The notes under the pieces were generated by a model, which searched no databases, was not told the origin of the DNA, and saw nothing but the letters and a program-made list of their open reading frames with translations. 11,558 nt of DNA, taken from NCBI GenBank assembly GCA_028287035.1, contig JAQBQL010000220.1, positions 1-11,558 of the forward strand, written 5' to 3'. The translations under genes and the position numbers were made by a program. This document shows, piece by piece, positions 7,123-11,558 of the stretch (its first letter is position 1; each line of letters starts with the position of its first letter). The DNA comes from Labilithrix sp. (GTDB taxonomy: Bacteria; Myxococcota; Polyangia; Polyangiales; Polyangiaceae).

Positions 7123-8730
7123 ATGCGACACGTCCCGGTCCTCTCACTCCTCTTCCTGCTGCTGCCCGGTGTCGTGGGCTGCGCCGCGATCCGCGGGCTC
7201 GACGACTACACGACCGCGGACCCGGCGGCCGCGCTCCCCGCGGAGGACGCGGGCGGAGGAGGCCCGGTCGGCACGGAAGACGCGGGCATCCCCCCGACGG
7301 GCTGCCAGTCCAACCAGGAGTGCCTCGCCCTCGCGCCGAAGCGCTCGAGCGTCAGCGGCAGCGAGCCCGTCCCGACGACGTGCGTGAAGGCGACGGGCCT
7401 GTGTCAGCCGCTCGTCACCGCCGATTGCCCGCGCGTCACCGGTGACTTCGCGAAGGAGGGCGCGGTCGTGATCGGGTCGATCCTCGGCAATGGCGCGACC
7501 GCCGCCGAGCAGGCCACGACGCTCGCCGCCGAGGAGATCAGCGCGGCCGGGGGCCTACCGGGCGGGAAGCGGCCGCTCGTGGTCGTGGGGTGTGACCCCG
7601 GCGGGGACGTGCTGCGCGCGACGAAGCACCTGTCGGAGACGCTGCACGTCGCCGCGATCATCGGGCCCCAGCAGGGGGAGGACGTCATCGCCGCGACCCA
7701 GCAGGTGACGGCCAAGGGCGGCACGCTGCTCATGACGCCCACCTCGACGGTGAGCGCGATCACCAACCTCGCCGACGGCGACCTCACCTGGCGGGCGCTG
7801 CCTTCCGACGCGCAGCGGGCGAAGCTCCTCATCCAGGTCATCTCGGATCTCGAGATCCTGCTCCGCTCGACGCGCGCGCTCACGACCGTGAAGCTCGGCA
7901 TCGTCTATCCCAACGACGCGCTCGGGACGAGCCTCCGCGACTCGATCGGCGGGAAGCTGATCCTGAACGGGCGGTTCATCGGTGACGCCGCGAATGCAGC
8001 GAACGTGAGCGTCGACGGTCACGCCGCCGGCAGCGCGTCGGCCGAGGGCGCGGTCGCCACGAAGTACAGCACCACGTTCATGCCGGACATCGTGGTCGTC
8101 ACGAGCGCCGACCAGATCGCGGGCTTCGTCGTGCCGCTCGAGGCCGCGCTGACCGCGGCGCGGGCCCCTGCGAAACCCTATTACGTGCTGACCGATGCGG
8201 CGCGGACCGGGGAGCTGCTCGAGGCGGTCGCGGCGGGGACCATCCCCGGCGACATCAAGCGGCGGGTGCGCGGCGTCGGCGTGAAGACCGATGCGGACTC
8301 CGCGTCGGTGCTGGGCGAGTTCCGCGCCGCGTTCGCCGCGCGGTACGGCGCGGCGCTCCCGCCGACCGAGCTCGCCGCGCCCCGCGCCTACGACGCGACG
8401 TATGCCGTTGCCTACGCGCTCGCGGCGCCCGCCGCAGCGACCGGCGCGTCGGTGGCCAACGGGCTCCGCGCGCTCGCGGTCGGCACGTCACGTGCTGTGG
8501 GCAAGGCGGCGGCAGCCGCGGCGCTCGCCGATCTCGGGGCCGGCCGCTCGGTGTCGCTCCGCGGGACCTACGGCCCGCTTCGCTGGGATGCGAGCGGCGA
8601 CGCGACGAGCGGCACGATCGAGGTGTGGTGTCTCGGCACCGTGGGCGGCGCGCCAGCCTACGGAAGCTCCGGTCTCACGATGGACGTGGAGACGCAGGTG
8701 GTGGGGGGCGCGTTCGTGCAATGTCAGTGA
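7123..8730 (+). CDS. Lipoprotein with periplasmic solute-binding fold (LivK/Peripla_BP_6 type)
   Basis: This 535-residue protein has a lipoprotein signal peptide with lipobox VVGC (Cys20). A Gly/Asp-rich spacer and a Cys-containing linker follow (Cys61, 67, 87, 94, 102). From residue about 112 it follows the branched-chain amino-acid-binding type: GAVVIGSILG, then AAEEISAAGGLPG, VVVGCDPGG, HVAAIIGPQQGEDVIAATQ, a binding-site-like TPTSTVSA (205-212), the second-lobe opening VKLGIVYPNDALGTS (256-270), and a return to the first lobe near 315-360. LivK-type proteins bind amino acids, amides or aromatic acids and normally deliver them to an ABC importer. No permease or ATPase gene is adjacent; instead the following genes are a Cys-rich lipoprotein, a TPR protein and a kinase, suggesting a sensing role (inference). 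It is longer than the usual 370-400 residues because of the N-terminal linker. It is the first gene of the operon, behind a likely sigma-54 promoter. Confidence 0.87.
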   Translation: MRHVPVLSLLFLLLPGVVGCAAIRGLDDYTTADPAAALPAEDAGGGGPVGTEDAGIPPTGCQSNQECLALAPKRSSVSGSEPVPTTCVKATGLCQPLVTADCPRVTGDFAKEGAVVIGSILGNGATAAEQATTLAAEEISAAGGLPGGKRPLVVVGCDPGGDVLRATKHLSETLHVAAIIGPQQGEDVIAATQQVTAKGGTLLMTPTSTVSAITNLADGDLTWRALPSDAQRAKLLIQVISDLEILLRSTRALTTVKLGIVYPNDALGTSLRDSIGGKLILNGRFIGDAANAANVSVDGHAAGSASAEGAVATKYSTTFMPDIVVVTSADQIAGFVVPLEAALTAARAPAKPYYVLTDAARTGELLEAVAAGTIPGDIKRRVRGVGVKTDADSASVLGEFRAAFAARYGAALPPTELAAPRAYDATYAVAYALAAPAAATGASVANGLRALAVGTSRAVGKAAAAAALADLGAGRSVSLRGTYGPLRWDASGDATSGTIEVWCLGTVGGAPAYGSSGLTMDVETQVVGGAFVQCQ

Positions 8731-8733
8731 GGG
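8729..8733 (+). promoter_or_regulatory. Shine-Dalgarno site deciding the 8742 start
   Basis: GAGGG overlaps the stop of the preceding gene and sits 8 bases before ATG 8742. This favours 8742 over the in-frame ATG at 8721, which would overlap the upstream gene by 10 bases and add seven residues ahead of the signal peptide. Confidence 0.65.
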
Positions 8734-8741
8734 AAATACCG

Positions 8742-9242
8742 ATGAAGCTCCAGGGAATCGTCCTCGTGGGAATGGCAATCATGGGCGTCGTGGCGTGCTC
8801 GGGCGGACCCGACGAGGAGCAGGAGGCAGCGCGTCCGGCGCGCTCCACCCAGCGGCTCGGCACGACCCCGACCGGCGACGTCGGTCTGCTCTGCGCCCAT
8901 CCCATCTGCGCGGTGGGCGCGCCGCTCGGCACGGTCTGCGACGTGTGTACGACGCTGCTCTGCGGAAAGGACCCATACTGCTGCAGCACCGCGTGGGACG
9001 CGACGTGCGTCGGCGAGGTGTCGGCCATCTGCGGTCAGAGCTGCACCGCGCCGGTCGACGCGGGCACCGAGGCCGGCACGACGTGCGCGCACGCGGTGTG
9101 CGCCACCGGTCCCGCCCTCGAGACCACGTGTGACCCGTGCGCCACCTCGCTGTGCGCGCAGGACCCGTACTGCTGCAGCACGAGCTGGGACGCGACGTGC
9201 GTGGGCGAGGTCGCGTCGATCTGCGGAAAGACCTGCCTGTGA
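8742..9242 (+). CDS. Small lipoprotein with two tandem 51-residue ten-cysteine repeats
   Basis: This 166-residue protein has a signal peptide ending in the lipobox VVAC (Cys19) and a short acidic/polar spacer. Two homologous repeats follow, at residues 51-101 and 115-165. Each has ten cysteines in identical register: C-x4-C-x9-C-x2-C-x4-C-x5-CC-x7-C-x7-C-x3-C, with shared DPYCCST and WDATCVGEV. The even cysteine count and export signal suggest up to five disulphides per repeat in an oxidising compartment. Similar CD.C...C..DPYCC...WD..CV modules occur in secreted myxobacterial proteins as far as I recall, but no function is known to me. The gene lies 11 bases after the solute-binding gene and overlaps the next gene as GTGA (9239-9242). 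Its place in the operon suggests a cell-surface or periplasmic partner of the neighbouring lipoprotein (inference). Confidence 0.85.
   Translation: MKLQGIVLVGMAIMGVVACSGGPDEEQEAARPARSTQRLGTTPTGDVGLLCAHPICAVGAPLGTVCDVCTTLLCGKDPYCCSTAWDATCVGEVSAICGQSCTAPVDAGTEAGTTCAHAVCATGPALETTCDPCATSLCAQDPYCCSTSWDATCVGEVASICGKTCL
8892..9044 (+). repeat. Coding repeat 1 of the ten-Cys module
   Basis: This 153-base unit encodes residues 51-101 of the small Cys-rich lipoprotein and is related at both DNA and protein level to 9084-9236, at an offset of 192 bases. The stretches around the shared peptides DPYCCST and WDATCVGEV are nearly identical in DNA, consistent with internal tandem duplication. Confidence 0.85.
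9084..9236 (+). repeat. Coding repeat 2 of the ten-Cys module
   Basis: This is the second 153-base unit, with all ten cysteine codons in the same register as 8892-9044. It ends one codon before the stop of the gene, so the protein is essentially signal peptide, spacer and two modules. Confidence 0.85.
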
Positions 9243-10234
9243 AGAAGTGCCTTCCCGCCGCGCTGCTCGGGGCCGCCGCGCTCCTCGTGACGGCGCAATC
9301 CCAGGCCGACGAAGCGGCGGACACCGCGACCGCCCGCACCCTCGGCGTGGAAGGCGTCACGCTCGCCAACAGCGGCAACTGCAAGGAGGCGAGCGAGAAG
9401 CTCGAACGCGCCGAGAAGCTGCATCATGCACCGACCACCGCGACGCGGCTCGGCGAGTGCGAGATCGAGCTCGGACGCCTCGTCCGGGGCACCGAGCGAC
9501 TGCAGCGCGTGATCCGCGAGCCGCTCGGGGCGACCCCGCATCCCGCCTTCGCCACCGCGGTCGCGCGGGCGAGAAAGGCGCTCGAGGGCGCGCTCCCGCG
9601 GGTCGCTTCGCTGCGGGTGGGCGTGGCGGCGCCCCCAGGAACGAAGCTGCTCGTCACGATCGACGACGAGCCGATGTCGGACGCGACCGTCGACACCGAT
9701 CGCGCGATGGATCCCGGCACGCACACCGTCGGGGTCACCGCCGAGGGGTTCTTCCCGGCGAAGGCGGTGGTGGTGCTCGAGGAGGGGCAGGCGAAGACCG
9801 TTCCCTTCGAGCTGCGCCGGGATCCGAACGCGGTCGCCCGGGCGACCGCGCCGCTCTCGACCGGCGACCCCGCCGGCGCGGAGAGCCGCCCGCCGACCTC
9901 GTCGCGGCTGCCCTATGTGCTCGCCGCGATCGGCGGCGCGACGCTGGGGCTCGGCGCCGGCGTGCTCGGGGCGGTGCAGGTCAGTGACAAGCAGGCATCG
10001 CTCGATGCGGTGTGCGGACCGCGGCACGTGTGCCCGACGAGCGCGCAGCACGACATCGACGGCGCGCGGACGTGGGCCACCGTCTCGACGGTCGGCTTCG
10101 TCACCGCGGGCGTCTCGGCGGCGGCGCTCGCCGCGCTGTTCCTGACCGCGCCCGCGGCGCGCCCCGCGCAGACCGGCCTGAGGATGAGGCCCCGGGTGGG
10201 CGCCACGTCGGTGGGCCTCGACGGTGTCTTCTGA
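9239..10234 (+). CDS. Exported TPR-like protein with two C-terminal membrane helices, kinase-adjacent paralog
   Basis: This 331-residue protein starts at GTG 9239, which overlaps the preceding stop as GTGA. That start gives a clean Sec signal peptide (VKKCLPAALL onward, cleavage after Ser-Gln-Ala at 21-23). Residues about 33-95 are TPR-like helices (GVEGVTLANSGNCKEASEKL, then TRLGECEIELGR). Residues about 122-193 form a PEGA-like beta domain ending a typical segment, GTHTVGVTAEGFFPAK. Membrane helices lie at about 225-247 and 281-304, with Cys259 and Cys265 (C-x5-C) in the loop and a motif TVSTVGFVTAG. It shares this whole architecture with 124-1104. It is 19 bases upstream of the kinase, so co-expression is nearly certain, and it is a good candidate for the kinase's envelope partner. 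The open frame continues upstream of GTG 9239, but that part lies in the Cys-rich gene's territory and was not used. Confidence 0.87.
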   Translation: MKKCLPAALLGAAALLVTAQSQADEAADTATARTLGVEGVTLANSGNCKEASEKLERAEKLHHAPTTATRLGECEIELGRLVRGTERLQRVIREPLGATPHPAFATAVARARKALEGALPRVASLRVGVAAPPGTKLLVTIDDEPMSDATVDTDRAMDPGTHTVGVTAEGFFPAKAVVVLEEGQAKTVPFELRRDPNAVARATAPLSTGDPAGAESRPPTSSRLPYVLAAIGGATLGLGAGVLGAVQVSDKQASLDAVCGPRHVCPTSAQHDIDGARTWATVSTVGFVTAGVSAAALAALFLTAPAARPAQTGLRMRPRVGATSVGLDGVF

Positions 10235-10240
10235 GGACTC

Positions 10241-10246
10241 GGAGGA
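10241..10246 (+). promoter_or_regulatory. Strong Shine-Dalgarno site for the kinase gene
   Basis: GGAGGA lies 7 bases before ATG 10254. It is the best ribosome-binding site in the window and firmly sets the kinase start. Confidence 0.8.
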
Positions 10247-10253
10247 AGAGAGA

Positions 10254-11558
10254 ATGACGACCCCGGCGCTCGAGCTCGTGGAAGAGAGCGGTTTCTACGT
10301 CGAGATCGGCGAGATCATCGCCGGAAAGTACGTCATCGAGCGCGTGCTCGGGGCCGGCGGCATGGCCTTCGTCATGGAGGCGCGCCACGTCGAGCTGGAC
10401 CAGCACTTCGCGCTGAAGTTCCTCGACGAGCGATTCCTCGGCCACTCCAAGGTGACCGAGCGCTTCACGCAGGAGGCGAAGGCCGCTTGCAGGATCCGCA
10501 GCGAGCACGTCGCGCGCGTCTACGACGTCGGGGTCCACAAGGGCGCTCCCTTCTTCGTGATGGAGCATCTCGAGGGCCGTGATCTCTCGCGCGTCGTCAT
10601 GAGCGGCGGGCCGCTCGAGATCGAGGACGCGGTCGAGTACGTGATGCAGACGTGCGAGGCACTGGCGGTCGCGCACTGCCTCGGCATCGTCCATCGCGAC
10701 ATCAAGCCCGAGAACCTGTTCCTCGTGGAGCGCTCGGGCCTGCCCTCCGTCAAGGTGCTCGACTTCGGCATCTCCAAGGTGGCGCTGACCGGCGGCGAAT
10801 CGCCGTCGCGGCTCACCGGGGAGCTCACGCTCGGGACGCCTTGCTACATGTCGCCCGAGCAGATCCGCTCGACGGCCTCCGCGGACGCGCGCTCCGACCA
10901 GTGGTCGCTCGGCGCCGTGCTCTACGAGCTGCTCGCGGGGTCCGAGGCGTTCCGCGCCGAGAGCGTCAACGCCGTCTGCGCGGCGGTCCTCGAGCAGGAG
11001 CCGCAGCCGCTCGAGGAGCTACGGCCCGAGGTGCCGCCCGGCCTGGCCGCGGTGGTGCATCGCTGCCTCGCCAAGGATCGGGACGCCCGCTTCGCCGACG
11101 TCGCGGAGCTCGCCGGCGCGCTGCTGCCGTTCGCGCCGTCGCGGGCGCTCGTCTCGGCGGAGCGCTCGTCCTCGGTCATGAAGGCGGCGCGGCGCGGACC
11201 CGACAGCGAGCGCCACGTGTCCTCGGTGCGGTCGGTCAGCGGGCGCGCCACGCCGATGCCGCGCGCCACGCCGATGCCTCGCTCCACGCCGATGCCGCGC
11301 TCCACGCCGCTGCGTCCGACGCCGACGCGCTCCACGCCGTCGCCGCTCGTCACGCCCACGCCGCTCGAGGGGACGGAGCCAGCGCCGCTGCGGAGCGGGC
11401 GACGCGCCGGCGTCATGCTGCCCGTTGCCTTCGCCGTCGCGCTGCTCGCTGGCCTCGGCGTCTACGGCGCCCAGCAGCTCCGCGCGGTGCCCGACGGGGC
11501 CGGCGCGCGCACCACCGTGACCAATGCGACCGGGGCCGCTGCCGCCCCGGCGCCGCCG
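10254..11558 (+). CDS. Transmembrane eukaryotic-like Ser/Thr protein kinase (3' end outside window)
   Basis: There are 435 codons with no stop before the window ends. The kinase domain (about 25-293) is complete: glycine loop GAGGMAFV (33-40), catalytic lysine in FALKFLD (Lys55), helix-C Glu74, HRDIKPEN (147-154, an RD kinase), DFG (170-172), activation-loop residues RLTGELTLGTPCYMSPEQ (186-203) with candidate phospho-threonines, and WSLGAVLYELL in helix F. A basic Ser/Thr/Pro linker (about 300-385) includes tandem TPMPR repeats. One membrane helix (about 387-404) and the start of an Ala/Pro-rich, probably periplasmic, segment follow. This is the Hanks-type Pkn family, which phosphorylates Ser/Thr of cytoplasmic targets. 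No PASTA or other sensor domain is visible before the cut. The kinase is last of the visible operon genes, so signals may come from the TPR protein and lipoproteins encoded ahead of it (inference). Confidence 0.95.
   Translation, partial: MTTPALELVEESGFYVEIGEIIAGKYVIERVLGAGGMAFVMEARHVELDQHFALKFLDERFLGHSKVTERFTQEAKAACRIRSEHVARVYDVGVHKGAPFFVMEHLEGRDLSRVVMSGGPLEIEDAVEYVMQTCEALAVAHCLGIVHRDIKPENLFLVERSGLPSVKVLDFGISKVALTGGESPSRLTGELTLGTPCYMSPEQIRSTASADARSDQWSLGAVLYELLAGSEAFRAESVNAVCAAVLEQEPQPLEELRPEVPPGLAAVVHRCLAKDRDARFADVAELAGALLPFAPSRALVSAERSSSVMKAARRGPDSERHVSSVRSVSGRATPMPRATPMPRSTPMPRSTPLRPTPTRSTPSPLVTPTPLEGTEPAPLRSGRRAGVMLPVAFAVALLAGLGVYGAQQLRAVPDGAGARTTVTNATGAAAAPAPP
11244..11315 (+). repeat. 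Four 18-base tandem repeats in the kinase linker
   Basis: The unit CGCGCCACGCCGATGCCG encodes RATPMP and is repeated with small changes (RATPMP, RATPMP, RSTPMP, RSTPLR). It continues as a degenerate TP/SP-rich stretch to about 11364. It encodes a basic, Thr-Pro-rich linker between kinase domain and membrane helix. The repeats may vary in number between strains. Confidence 0.85.

Noticed and set aside
8892..9236. Zinc-finger or DNA-binding reading of the ten-Cys repeats
   Set aside because: The protein has a lipoprotein signal peptide and so is exported; disulphide bonding is more likely than cytoplasmic zinc binding.
9035..10051. Minus-strand open frame of 338 codons opposite the Cys-rich and TPR genes
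   Set aside because: It spans the boundary of two well-supported plus-strand genes and has shadow-type composition.
10101..10694. Minus-strand open frame of 197 codons opposite the kinase start
   Set aside because: It lies antisense to the glycine loop, lysine and upstream ribosome-binding site of a clear kinase gene.
11244..11315. CRISPR-like array
   Set aside because: The 18-base units are directly adjacent with no spacers and stay in frame within the kinase gene.

Overview
The window is very GC-rich DNA, probably from a myxobacterium of the Polyangia/Sorangium/Labilithrix type. This rests on gene content and style, not on a marker gene: a eukaryotic-like Ser/Thr kinase with a long Thr/Pro/Ala-rich linker, several lipoproteins with short Cys- and Gly-rich spacers after the lipobox, beta-propeller repeats of the 'GIAVD..xVYW' type, and signal-peptide/TPR/two-helix proteins placed next to kinases. 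No rRNA, tRNA, CRISPR array, insertion sequence or phage gene was seen. Nearly every base is coding. The only gap of note is the roughly 200-base divergent region at 6920-7122.

Layout. (A) Bases 2-2198, plus strand: the last 41 codons of an unidentified gene with an Ala/Pro/Thr-rich tail overlap a TPR/two-helix envelope protein (124-1104), which overlaps a beta-propeller lipoprotein (1098-2198). (B) Bases 2206-6919, minus strand: a tightly packed operon read from right to left encodes a MoxR AAA+ ATPase with a long N-terminal extension, a DUF58 protein, and a multi-pass membrane protein with a DUF4129-like C-terminus but no recognisable transglutaminase domain. It converges on block A with 7 bases between stop codons. 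(C) Bases 7123 to the window end, plus strand: four genes with gaps or overlaps of at most about 20 bases encode a periplasmic solute-binding-protein-like lipoprotein, a small lipoprotein with two 51-residue ten-Cys repeats, a second TPR/two-helix protein, and a transmembrane Ser/Thr kinase that runs off the window.

How the parts may work together. Block B looks like the widespread MoxR-DUF58-DUF4129 set, in which a MoxR ATPase acts with a vWA-like DUF58 partner at the membrane. Block C looks like an envelope-sensing unit: two exported lipoproteins (one with a ligand-binding fold but no ABC permease or ATPase beside it), an envelope TPR protein and a cytoplasmic kinase with one membrane helix. 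A strong sigma-54-type promoter match (GG-N10-GC with most flanking consensus bases) lies about 115 bases upstream of the first block C gene. The TPR/two-helix proteins of blocks A and C are paralogs, so block A may be the end of a second kinase-associated unit. The candidate system is block C; its function is inferred from layout and fold only.
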